DNA of 64,000 bases from Falsigemmobacter intermedius (GTDB taxonomy: Bacteria; Pseudomonadota; Alphaproteobacteria; Rhodobacterales; Rhodobacteraceae). A program made the translations under genes and the position numbers. Under the pieces are notes generated by a model. It was not told the DNA's origin. It worked only from the letters and a program-made list of their open reading frames with translations, and did no database searches. This document shows positions 28,019 to 36,085 of the stretch, piece by piece; within the stretch, counting starts at the first letter, position 1; every line of letters starts with the position of its first letter. Where the stretch lies: NCBI RefSeq assembly GCF_004054105.1, contig NZ_SBLC01000008.1, positions 100,001 to 164,000 on the forward strand, in the 5' to 3' direction.

Positions 28019-28309
28019 TCACAGTCCCTGCTTCCGGCGACGCCAAGCGGCGGCGCGGCCCAGGAGATGCGCACCGATCGGCGCGGTCAGAAAGATAAAC
28101 AGAATGGCAAAGACTGCCCGTGTCGCAGCACTTACCGTGCCGATATCCACAGCCGCAGCGATCAGCGCCAGCGCCCCTGCAAAAGAGGCAACCTTAGAGG
28201 AGGCGTGCATGCGCGTCATAACGTCAGGAAAGCGAAGAACACCCACTGCGGCGATCAAAGCGAAAACCCCGGCGCTGACGGCAAAGAGGGCACTGATAAA
28301 GTCAGTCAT
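28019..28309 (-). CDS. mrpG: Mrp/Mnh-type Na+/H+ antiporter subunit G
   Basis: A 96-aa membrane protein with three helices, the last subunit of the Mrp complex, starting MTDFISALFAVSAGVF. The family motif FPDVMTRMHASSKVASFAG is clear. It overlaps mrpF by eight bases; an upstream in-frame extension inside mrpF is rejected. It is the distal gene of the seven-gene operon and is followed by the long inverted repeat. Confidence 0.92.
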   Translation of the reverse strand: MTDFISALFAVSAGVFALIAAVGVLRFPDVMTRMHASSKVASFAGALALIAAAVDIGTVSAATRAVFAILFIFLTAPIGAHLLGRAAAWRRRKQGL

Positions 28310-28601
28310 CTGAATCACTCCGGCGGGCAAGGCGGATGGCATAGCGGGCAAGCGCAAGCACCGAGACAAAGCTCACCAGCGCCAGGGCCACCGCGATATC
28401 CAGGAAAGCCTCTGTGCGGGTTTTCACAGCATAGACCGCACAAAAACCGATGACGGCGGAGGTCATCATATCCAGCGCCACGACCCGGTCCGACAATGTC
28501 GGCCCCCGCCACAGCCGAATGAGGCCGAGCAGGATCGCGACACCGATCAGGATGAGGCTCAGATCAAGCGCCTGAGCGAAGAAAGTCTGATTGTCGGTCA
28601 T
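28302..28601 (-). CDS. mrpF: Mrp-type antiporter subunit F
   Basis: A 99-aa protein with three hydrophobic helices, and the MrpF hallmark RLWRGPTLSDRVVALDMMTSA, in which the Arg-Gly-Pro and Asp are conserved. It overlaps mrpE by four bases. It is needed for assembly of the antiporter, which exports Na+ (or other cations) in exchange for protons. Confidence 0.92.
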   Translation of the reverse strand: MTDNQTFFAQALDLSLILIGVAILLGLIRLWRGPTLSDRVVALDMMTSAVIGFCAVYAVKTRTEAFLDIAVALALVSFVSVLALARYAIRLARRSDSDD

Positions 28602-29080
28602 CTGAACACCCTGCTGACGCGCTGCTCCATACCGCTGCGCAGATCCGCAATCACAGCCTCGGTATCTTCCGCATAGATGGAATGAATGATGAGGGCGTCT
28701 TTCTCTTTCGTCACATCCAGCGTCAGAGTGCCGGGCGTCAGCGTGATCAGATTGGACAGAATGAAGATCTCAAGATCACTTTTCGGACCGATGGGAAAGC
28801 GAAAGACGGCCGGTTTCAGCCTCGGGCGCGGAGAGATGCAGTCCCGCGCCACCATCAGGCAGGATTTCACCAGTTCCTTTACGAAATAGGCAAAAAGGAC
28901 AAAAATCTGCGGCAGGATGCGAAAATAGGCCTCTTCCTGCGCACTGCCGGACAGTCTGCGCGCAAGCCAGAGAGCAACATAGCCAAAAAGATACCCGCCG
29001 ATCAGATCCACCGGCGTGAAACTGTCCCACAGGGAGGCCCAGACCAGTGCCAGCAGGACGTTAAGGGCAAAGAAGGTCAT
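28598..29080 (-). CDS. mrpE: Mrp-type antiporter subunit E
   Basis: A 160-aa protein with two to three N-terminal helices and a cytosolic domain. It has VKELVKSCLMVARDCISPRP followed by the family block LSNLITLTPGTLTLDV. MrpE stabilises the complex. It overlaps mrpD by four bases and mrpF by four bases. Confidence 0.92.
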   Translation of the reverse strand: MTFFALNVLLALVWASLWDSFTPVDLIGGYLFGYVALWLARRLSGSAQEEAYFRILPQIFVLFAYFVKELVKSCLMVARDCISPRPRLKPAVFRFPIGPKSDLEIFILSNLITLTPGTLTLDVTKEKDALIIHSIYAEDTEAVIADLRSGMEQRVSRVFR

Positions 29081-30609
29081 AGCGCCTCCGGAGCAACAGG
29101 GGCGGCCTCGGGGCCCGCCGCATTGAACACAGCGTCAAGATAGGCATCAGGGGTCAGAAGCTGCTCCGCGGCGGTGGTGGCGAAATCCGCAAATGGCGCA
29201 GGCCAGATGCCGATCAGAACGGTCATGGCCGCCAGGGCAATCACCGGCCCCAGCAACAGCACCCGCGCCCGGGGAGAGAGCCGCGCGAGAGACGGCTCAC
29301 GCCCGTCCGGGTGGGGTTTCCAGAACGCCTCAGCCCAGATCTTGGTCATCGAGAAGATGGTCAGAAGCCCCGTCAACAGCGCGATGAAGGCCACAAGCCA
29401 CATCCCCGGCTCGAGCGCGGCTTTCACCAGAACGAATTTGGCCCAGAACCCGGAGAGGGGCGGAAAACCCGCAAGCGAGAAAGCGGGCACCAAAAACAGC
29501 ACCGCCAGCAGCGGCGCGCTGCGGTAAAGGCCGCCGATGCGGTGAAGATCAGAACTGCCGGTCAGACGCTGCGAGATCCCGGCGATCAGAAAAAGGTTCG
29601 CCTTCACGATGATATGGTGAACCAGATAGAAAACCGCCCCCATCAGCGCCAGCGGCGTCATCAGGGCCAGACCCAGCACCATATAGCCGATCTGACTGAT
29701 GATGTGGAACGACAGGATCTTGCGGAAATCGCTTTGCGCCGCCGCACCCAGCACGCCTGTCAGCATGGTCAGACAGGCCACCCACAGCAGGATTTCGTGA
29801 GTAAAGCCCTGATCTCCCACGAAAATCAGCGTGAAGACCCGCATCAGGGCATAGACGCCCACCTTGGTCAGTAGGCCCGCAAAGAGCGCCGAGACCGCAT
29901 AATGCGGTGTGTGGTAAGAGGCCGGAAGCCAGAAGAACAGCGGGAAGACGGCGGCTTTCATCCCGAAGCCGATCATCAGCATCATCGCAATCAGCGTCAT
30001 CAGCCCCTGATCAGGATGCGCCGCCACTGCCTGGCGAAGATCGGCCATATTCAGCGTGCCGGTCGCCCCGTAAAGAAGGCCCGCCGCACAGAGAAACAAC
30101 ACCGTCGCGATCAGGTTCAGCGTCACATATTTCACGGCTCCGTCAATCGCCTGCCTGCGCCCGCCCACAACCAGCAGCCCGAAGGAGGAGATCAGCAGAA
30201 CCTCGAACCAGACGTAAAGGTTGAACAGATCACCGGTCAGGAAGGCCCCCGTGACGCCGCCGATCAGGGTTTGAAACAGCGTGTGCCAGCCGAAGCGCGA
30301 AGAGGTTTGCCCCACCTCTGCCATCGCCCAGACGGCGATGGCCAGGCTGATAATCGCGGTGATCAGCACCATAGCCGCCGAGAGATGGTCGCTGACAAGG
30401 GTGATGCCAAAGGGCGCAGCCCAGCCGCTCATCTGCGTGGCGACAACCCCGTGGCGCAGCACCGCGATCAGCAGAACCAGAGCCGCCAGCAGCGACGCGG
30501 CGCTGCCCAGGACAGAGATCCGGCCCGCGCCTTTGCGGTTGCGTAAAAGAAGGGTGGCTGCTGCGGTGATGAACGGCAGCAGGATCGGAAGCGACAGGAT
30601 CCAGGTCAT
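29077..30609 (-). CDS. mrpD: Mrp-type antiporter subunit D
   Basis: A 510-aa, fourteen-helix protein of the complex I NuoM/N family and one of the two ion-translocating subunits. Conserved blocks: YVWFEVLLISSFGLLVVGG, with the membrane glutamate, then KAAVFPLFFWLPASYHTPHY with the essential Lys, and HHIIVKANLFLIAG. Length is normal. Both neighbours overlap by four bases. Confidence 0.95.
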   Translation of the reverse strand: MTWILSLPILLPFITAAATLLLRNRKGAGRISVLGSAASLLAALVLLIAVLRHGVVATQMSGWAAPFGITLVSDHLSAAMVLITAIISLAIAVWAMAEVGQTSSRFGWHTLFQTLIGGVTGAFLTGDLFNLYVWFEVLLISSFGLLVVGGRRQAIDGAVKYVTLNLIATVLFLCAAGLLYGATGTLNMADLRQAVAAHPDQGLMTLIAMMLMIGFGMKAAVFPLFFWLPASYHTPHYAVSALFAGLLTKVGVYALMRVFTLIFVGDQGFTHEILLWVACLTMLTGVLGAAAQSDFRKILSFHIISQIGYMVLGLALMTPLALMGAVFYLVHHIIVKANLFLIAGISQRLTGSSDLHRIGGLYRSAPLLAVLFLVPAFSLAGFPPLSGFWAKFVLVKAALEPGMWLVAFIALLTGLLTIFSMTKIWAEAFWKPHPDGREPSLARLSPRARVLLLGPVIALAAMTVLIGIWPAPFADFATTAAEQLLTPDAYLDAVFNAAGPEAAPVAPEAL

Positions 30610-30968
30610 GCTTTGTCTTTCTCCGGCTCGGCCAGTCGCATGCGGTCGGCATCAAGATGGCCGAAAACGCGGTAGGCCTTCATGGTCAGCGCCAGCACAA
30701 AGGCAAAAAGCCCGAAGCCGATGACAATGGCCGTCAGAAGCAGGGCCTGGGGCAGCGCATTGGCCATGGCCGCCTCAGGCAGAGCGCCGCCCGCGCCCAG
30801 CAAAGGGGCGGCGCCAGGCGTCAGACGCCCTGCCGCGAAAATGGCAAGGTTGACCCCGTTCGACAGCAGCAAAAGCCCGAAAACAAACCGCAGCAGATTG
30901 GCTGAGAGCATCAGCCAGACCGCACATGCGACCAGAAGGCCTGTCAGGATCGCCGAAATCGTGATCAT
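30606..30968 (-). CDS. mrpC: Mrp-type antiporter subunit C
   Basis: A 120-aa NuoK-like protein with three helices and a charged C-terminal tail rich in Glu and Lys. The family segment [18 protein letters not shown] and the core [20 protein letters not shown] are present, including the intramembrane residues used in proton transfer. ATGA overlaps on both sides. Confidence 0.93.
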   Translation of the reverse strand: MITISAILTGLLVACAVWLMLSANLLRFVFGLLLLSNGVNLAIFAAGRLTPGAAPLLGAGGALPEAAMANALPQALLLTAIVIGFGLFAFVLALTMKAYRVFGHLDADRMRLAEPEKDKA

Positions 30969-31369
30969 TTCAGAGTATCCTCCAGCGCGAAGACCAAGGT
31001 CAGAATGCCGCCAAAAACAGCCAGATAGACGCCGATATCAAACAGAAGGATATTGGACAGCTTCAGCCCTGCCACTTCGCCCCAAAGCCCGGAAAAGGGC
31101 TCGGTCCCGGCAAAGGCGGGCATCAGCCCGGCAATCAAGGCCGCCACCAGCCCCAGGGCTGCGATATTGCGCGGATCGGTTTTCAGGGCTTTGCGCGTCT
31201 CTGTTACCCCGCCGGCGAAGGCGTGGATGGTCAGACCACAGGCCGCAATCAGCCCGCCGATAAAACCGCCTCCCGGAGCATTATGTCCCCGCAGAAGGAC
31301 GTAGAGAGAGAACACCATGAAAAGCGCGGTGAGCAGCCGGGCCCCGGTGGTGAGGATCAGAGAGTTCAT
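30965..31369 (-). CDS. mrpB: Mrp-type antiporter subunit B
   Basis: A 134-aa, four-helix protein with the MrpB motif [19 protein letters not shown] near residue 24. I take ATG 31369 ([12 protein letters not shown]), one base after the mrpA stop, because GGGGAGG lies nine bases upstream. A GTG three codons earlier would overlap mrpA. MrpB is a separate gene here, so this is the seven-gene (group 1) operon layout. Confidence 0.92.
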   Translation of the reverse strand: MNSLILTTGARLLTALFMVFSLYVLLRGHNAPGGGFIGGLIAACGLTIHAFAGGVTETRKALKTDPRNIAALGLVAALIAGLMPAFAGTEPFSGLWGEVAGLKLSNILLFDIGVYLAVFGGILTLVFALEDTLK

Positions 31370-31370
31370 G

Positions 31371-33614
31371 TCACTCACCCTCCCCGCGCGGGAGGCGGCG
31401 CTTCAGCAGCGCATAGGCCCCGATGGAGGCCAGCAGCACCACCGTCAGCTCGCCGAAAGTGTCAAAGGCGCGGAAGTCCACAAGAATGACGTTCACGATA
31501 TTCAGCCCATGTGCCAGCAGATAGGAATTCTCCTCGAAGAAAGTCGTCAGGTTGCGGTCGAGCGGATGGGCCGCGATGGCGAGGATGGTCAGCGTCACGC
31601 TCAGGCCGACAGAGGCTGCGATGGCGCCGTGCAGCCATTGGCGGCGGGTAGAGCGCCGCTCGCGGATCCCCGGAAGGCGCAGCATCGCAATGCCGAAAAG
31701 AACGGCCGAAAGCGTCTCGACCATCAGCTGCGTGGTGGCCACATCCGGCGCGCCAAAGAGGATGAACACCAGCGCCACGCCGATACCCACGGTGCCGATC
31801 CCGGCAATATTGGCCAGGCGCGAATGCGGGTTCAGGGTGAAGACCGCTCCGCCCGCAATGGCGGCGGCGATGATCCACATGACCAGGGGGGCCGCCGGAT
31901 CAAAGCCAAACTCCGGCAGCCGCAGCCAGATCGTTGCCAGCAAAACAGCCCCGACCACCGCAAAGGTTGCGGTCAGATAGTGCGACAGCTTTCCGGTCTG
32001 GATCAGATCAGCCTGCCAGCCGGCAAAGCCCCGAAAGCGCTCGAGGAGCCTGTCCCAGCCGCGGTCAAAGACCGGCAGGCGGATCAGAAAGGCCCCAAGG
32101 GTCAGGCGCAGTCTGCTGCGGTTGAGGTAAAACAGGGTCCCGAGCAGGAAGGTCAAAGCACTCAGCAAAAGCGGCAGATTGAACCCGCCCCAAAGATGCA
32201 GCCCCGCGGCTTTGCTTTGGGCAAGAGACCCGGTCACGGTCTGATCGATGAGCGGCTGCAGCATCGGGGCCGAGAGCCCTGCCAGCAGTCCCAAAGCCGC
32301 GAGGAGGAGGGGCCCCGCCAGCATCCGCCAGTCTGCTTCATGGGGCCTGTGGGGCATTTTGCGAACTGCGCCAAAGAACGGAGCCAGCGCCACAATCGCC
32401 GCAACAGCAAACATCAGCGCATTGGCAATCAGCACGCCGCCCGTGATCAGGGCCGAAGGGGACAGATCCTGCGCGCCCGCATAAAGCAGCTCCTTGCCGA
32501 TCCAGCCAAGGAAGGGGGGCAGACCCGCCATGGAAAACGCGGCCAGTCCGGCGGCAAGGGCTGTGAGCGGCATTTTTCGCGCCAGCCCGCCCAGGCTCTC
32601 TGCGTCCCGGGTGCCCGTGCCGTGATCGATATTGCCCACGACCATAAACAGCGCGGCCTTGTAAAGCGAATGCACGATCAGAAAGGTGACGGCTGCCGTC
32701 AGCGCATAGGGCGTGCTGCCCGCCAGAAAGAGCGTGATCGTGCCCAGGGCCATCAGTGTCGTATAGGCAAGCGCCGTTTTCAGATCCGTCTGACGCATGG
32801 CGAGAACCGAGGCCATGACCGCCGTCAACAGGCCCGCACAGGTTAAACTCACCTCCCAGGCCGGGGTCCCTGAAAGGGTCGGATGCAGCCGCGCCAGGAG
32901 ATAAATCCCCGCCTTTACCATGGTGGCCGAATGCAGATAGGCCGAAACCGGGGTGGGGGCGGACATGGCGTTCGGCAGCCAGAAGTGAAAGGGAAACTGA
33001 GCCGATTTCGTGAAAGCCCCCAGAAGGATCAGGATCAGAATGCCGCTGTAAAGCGGATGGGCCTGAAGCCCCTGCCCTGCCAGCAGTTCCGCCAGATCCC
33101 AGGTCCCGCCTGCGACACCGATCAGGATAAAGCCCGCCAGAAGCGCAAGCCCCCCGGCCCCGGTGACCAGCATGGCCTGCAGGGCATTGCGCCGTGCGCG
33201 CGGATCGTCATGGACAAAGCCGATCAGCAGATAAGAGGTGACGGAGGTGAGCTCCCAGAACACAAAGAGCGCGATCAGATCGGCCGCCAGCACCAGCCCC
33301 AGCATCGACAGCATGAAGAGGGTCAGGAACAGGAAGAAGCGCAGATAGTGCGGATGCCCGGCAAGGTAGCTGCTGGCATAAAGCAGCACAGATGCGCCGA
33401 TCCCGCTGATCAGCAGGGCAAAGGTCAGGCTTAATCCATCGATCAGGAAGGAAAGCCGGATGCCGAGAGCCGGAAGCCAGTCCCAGGAAAACTGCACCGC
33501 CTCACCGGCGAGAACCACCGGCAAAGCCGGAAGCAGGGCCGCGAAGAGCAGGCCTGCGAACAGGGCTGGCAGAAGGGAGCAGATCCCCGGCCGTGAAGTC
33601 GTATCAGTGATCAA
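31371..33614 (-). CDS. mrpA: Mrp-type antiporter subunit A
   Basis: The 747-aa NuoL-like core subunit. Helices 1-14 carry [17 protein letters not shown] and the proton-path block [20 protein letters not shown]. The C-terminal part (from about residue 610) matches the MbhD/MbhE-like extension, with [20 protein letters not shown]. Length is slightly shorter than the Bacillus protein (about 800 aa) but all expected blocks are there. It is the first gene of the operon; the UspA-like gene lies 50 bases upstream in the same direction. Confidence 0.95.
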   Translation of the reverse strand: MITDTTSRPGICSLLPALFAGLLFAALLPALPVVLAGEAVQFSWDWLPALGIRLSFLIDGLSLTFALLISGIGASVLLYASSYLAGHPHYLRFFLFLTLFMLSMLGLVLAADLIALFVFWELTSVTSYLLIGFVHDDPRARRNALQAMLVTGAGGLALLAGFILIGVAGGTWDLAELLAGQGLQAHPLYSGILILILLGAFTKSAQFPFHFWLPNAMSAPTPVSAYLHSATMVKAGIYLLARLHPTLSGTPAWEVSLTCAGLLTAVMASVLAMRQTDLKTALAYTTLMALGTITLFLAGSTPYALTAAVTFLIVHSLYKAALFMVVGNIDHGTGTRDAESLGGLARKMPLTALAAGLAAFSMAGLPPFLGWIGKELLYAGAQDLSPSALITGGVLIANALMFAVAAIVALAPFFGAVRKMPHRPHEADWRMLAGPLLLAALGLLAGLSAPMLQPLIDQTVTGSLAQSKAAGLHLWGGFNLPLLLSALTFLLGTLFYLNRSRLRLTLGAFLIRLPVFDRGWDRLLERFRGFAGWQADLIQTGKLSHYLTATFAVVGAVLLATIWLRLPEFGFDPAAPLVMWIIAAAIAGGAVFTLNPHSRLANIAGIGTVGIGVALVFILFGAPDVATTQLMVETLSAVLFGIAMLRLPGIRERRSTRRQWLHGAIAASVGLSVTLTILAIAAHPLDRNLTTFFEENSYLLAHGLNIVNVILVDFRAFDTFGELTVVLLASIGAYALLKRRLPRGEGE

Positions 33615-33664
33615 AGGGTACAGCCCGTCGTGTTTCAGGTCGTTTCATTTGGTTTCGGTCCTCC

Positions 33665-34324
33665 TCAGGGGAGGATCAGGAGGGGGCTCCTGCAGCCTGC
33701 GTGCAGATCAGGCAGCCACCGGGCGCTGCCGGGGATCCGCTGCGGCGGGGGGCTGATCAAAGTCAGAACGCCTGTCCGATCCGCCAGATAGCCGGCAAGG
33801 GCGCGGTGCGGGCTGCCCTCAAGATCAATCACCGCCTTGAGCTGCGGACGATCCTTCCTCAGGCGATCGACCCCTGCCCGCGCAACCTCCCGCTGGTGGT
33901 GCAGACGGGCGCGGATCTCTTCGTCGCGCGCCTTCACGCGGGTGGACCGCAGAATGTGCTTCTCAGGCAGATGCCAGATGTTCAGCAGCCTCAGCGGCAG
34001 TCTGAGGGAGGCCGCGATCACAGTCGCCTGATCAAGCAGCCGGCTTTGCAGCTTCTCCGGATCGTCACTGACCAGCGAAACCGCAATCTCAGAGACAGAG
34101 CCCGCGTCGCTCTGCGGCATCAGAAGGACAGCCCTGCGGCCCTCACCGGAGTGCGCATCGAAGCTTCGCCGCCATTCACGGGCCCCGGATGGGTCGCCCC
34201 CCCGGGCCGCGGCCATCACCCCAAGGGTCCGGCCGCTCTCCAGCGCAGCTTCGATGCGCTGAGAGAGGTCCCGCAAAGGGATGCCAACAGCGGAAGGGAT
34301 TGCAGTCGCTTCAGAATATTTCAA
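33665..34324 (-). CDS. UspA-like (universal stress) protein upstream of mrp
   Basis: A 219-aa soluble protein. The C-terminal half (about 110-219) has the layout of a universal stress domain: a DLEGSPHRALAGYLADRTGV helix, then a strand, then GSARWLPDLHAGCRSPLLIL where UspA proteins carry a GS..... LL.... CPVLVV end. The ATP-binding GxxGxGxxS loop is not recognisable, so nucleotide binding is doubtful. It shares the strand of mrpA with a 50-base gap and lies opposite to the OxyR-like gene. I infer a stress link; the fold assignment is moderate. Confidence 0.55.
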   Translation of the reverse strand: MKYSEATAIPSAVGIPLRDLSQRIEAALESGRTLGVMAAARGGDPSGAREWRRSFDAHSGEGRRAVLLMPQSDAGSVSEIAVSLVSDDPEKLQSRLLDQATVIAASLRLPLRLLNIWHLPEKHILRSTRVKARDEEIRARLHHQREVARAGVDRLRKDRPQLKAVIDLEGSPHRALAGYLADRTGVLTLISPPPQRIPGSARWLPDLHAGCRSPLLILP

Positions 34325-34385
34325 TGCCGCCCTCCCAGATCCCGATCTTTACGCCGGGAATTTCACAGAATGACTTGCAATGGAA

Positions 34386-34422
34386 ATCGATTTTCCCGCA
34401 TGTTTTAATAGTTATACTCTAT
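34386..34422 (+). promoter_or_regulatory. OxyR-type binding site in front of the OxyR-like gene
   Basis: 34408-34422 reads ATAG-N7-CTAT, the symmetric half of the OxyR consensus ATAGntnnnanCTAT. Seven bases upstream, 34386-34400 begins ATCGAT, a partial match to the first half. It lies 12 bases before the start codon, so binding would overlap the promoter or early transcript, as expected for autorepression. Confidence 0.6.
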
Positions 34423-34434
34423 AAGGCCTGCGAA

Positions 34435-35385
34435 ATGCCCTCGTTACAGCAGCTTAAATATCTTGTGGCCCTGGCCGATTCTCTGAGCTTCAGCCGCGCT
34501 GCGGCGATGACGCATGTGTCTCAGCCAACGCTGAGCATGCAGATCAAAGACCTTGAGCGGCGCCTGAACGTTGTGCTGTTTGAACGATCGCGCTCACGCG
34601 TGGCCCTGACCCCTCTGGGGCAGGAGGTCGCCCGCAAAGCGCGCGGCATCCTGGCCGAAGTTTCGGATATTCATGCCCTGGCAAGAACCCAGGGGAAGGG
34701 GCCAGGCGGCACGCTGCGGGTGGGTGTGGTGCACACGGTCGGCGCATATCTTCTGCCGCTGGTGATCCCCGCATTGAGCGAGACCTTCCCGGATATGCGG
34801 TTCTATATCCGCGAGGAGCTGCCGAATGTGTTGCTGACGCATCTGGACGCCGCGCGCCATGACATCGTCCTGTCGCCGATGCCGATCGTTCGGACGGATC
34901 TGCAGACCATTCCTCTCTATGAGGAACCGCTGATGGTCGTGATGCCGCGCGACCATCCCCTGGCAGCGCGAGAGGCACTTGAGCGTAAAGATCTGAAAGG
35001 CGAGACGATCCTGACGATGGAGCGCGGGCACCGTCTGGCCGAACAGGTCAGCGATCTTTGCGAAGAGGTCGGCGCCTCGCTCTCTTATGATTATGAGGGG
35101 ACGAGCCTCGATACGATCCGGCAGATGGTTGCCATGGGGATGGGGATTTCGATCATGCCAGCGCTCTATGTCCGCTCTGAGGTGCAACGCGAACAACTGG
35201 TCATTGCCCGCCCGTTCAGGGGCATTGCCCCCTCCAGGATCATCGGCCTGAGTTACCGGGCCGGTAACCCACGAGTTGCGACAATCCAAAAGGTCGCCGA
35301 GGCCATGCGCGGTCTGCTGGATCGGACCATTACGGAAGTCTCGGTCCCAGGCCTTCCCATCACAGGAAAATCCGGACGCTCCTGA
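34435..35385 (+). CDS. LysR-type regulator, OxyR homologue lacking the first redox cysteine
   Basis: A 316-aa LysR-family transcription factor. HTH domain residues 1-60 (MPSLQQLKYLVALADSLSFS), then a two-lobed effector domain closely following OxyR (TMERGHRLAEQVSDLC, EGTSLDTIRQMVAMGMGISI, MPALYV). E. coli OxyR senses peroxide through C199 and C208. Here the equivalents are R200 and C209, so the peroxidatic cysteine is missing and the canonical disulfide cannot form. ATG 34435 is supported by the HTH start. It is divergent from the UspA-like/mrp genes and may control them. The ligand or signal is unknown. Confidence 0.85.
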   Translation: MPSLQQLKYLVALADSLSFSRAAAMTHVSQPTLSMQIKDLERRLNVVLFERSRSRVALTPLGQEVARKARGILAEVSDIHALARTQGKGPGGTLRVGVVHTVGAYLLPLVIPALSETFPDMRFYIREELPNVLLTHLDAARHDIVLSPMPIVRTDLQTIPLYEEPLMVVMPRDHPLAAREALERKDLKGETILTMERGHRLAEQVSDLCEEVGASLSYDYEGTSLDTIRQMVAMGMGISIMPALYVRSEVQREQLVIARPFRGIAPSRIIGLSYRAGNPRVATIQKVAEAMRGLLDRTITEVSVPGLPITGKSGRS

Positions 35386-35838
35386 GCCCGCCACCGGCCT
35401 CAGGGACGACCGGCCAGTCCCGAACGCGCTGCCCGCCCTGCAGGTTCCATCAGGAAAATCCGGCAGGTTGAAAGCCCGGCATGACGACGCCCGCACCAGC
35501 CCGCTACCGCAGTGAGAGCAGCAGCCTTCTGAAGCACAGACCCGAACCTCAGACCTGCGTCTGACCTCGTCTGTATTGACCCATGTGTGGATGCCCGTCT
35601 GAGATCAAGGATTGTTTTGGCGTTCGGCAAAGGTAATCGGTGCGGTCATGTGTCAGGCCTGTATTGCGGTTCTGACATCTGACCGCTGGCCGTTATGGTC
35701 ATACGCGGATTGGCTGCTCACTGATCCGGGCTCATGGCCCTTGGGTCGTTACGGCTTGGTCCAATCCCGATGTGTCGATCGTCTCGCCTTACGCTTTGGC
35801 ACTCCTTACGCTCACCGGTGCTCCCTGCAGGTCGGTTC
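35386..35838. other. Non-coding stretch beside IS remnants
   Basis: This 453-bp interval after the OxyR-like gene has no gene with credible codon use, tRNA or strong terminator, except a weak hairpin near 35383-35406 (CCTGAG/CTCAGG). Because it runs up to the IS110 fragment, its right part may be 3' non-coding DNA of that element. I cannot place the boundary. Confidence 0.5.
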
Positions 35839-36057
35839 TTATCCGGCCGCAGGAACCCTGTAATCTTCTTCTCTGCGCATCATGGCCCAGATCCCCCGCG
35901 CCATTTTGTTGGCGAGGGCAATGGCGACCAACATCCTGGGCTTGCGGGCCAGCATCATAGCCAGCCAGCTGTCAGGGCACGGAGGCTTGCGCACGGCCCA
36001 ACGGACGACAGCGATGGCTCCGATGGTCAAAAGCCGGCGGATATCCTGCTGGCCCAT
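35839..36057 (-). pseudogene. C-terminal remnant of an IS110-family transposase
   Basis: The 72-codon fragment reads MGQQDIRRLLTIGA and continues to WLAMMLARKPRMLVAIALANKMARGIWAM and EDYR, shown here in parts. It matches the last fifth of IS110/IS1111-type transposases (Transposase_20 domain), normally about 340 aa. The N-terminal DEDD domain is absent. The homology stops at about 36057, 28 bases before the left end of the IS3 element, so the copy is dead and was cut by a later event. Confidence 0.8.
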
Positions 36058-36085
36058 TGATGATTACCGCGGAGAACTGACCCTT

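Noticed and set aside
31317..32846. 509-codon plus-strand frame opposite mrpA
   Set aside because: Gln/Arg/Lys-rich low-complexity product without domains, entirely within the mrpA coding region; antisense shadow.
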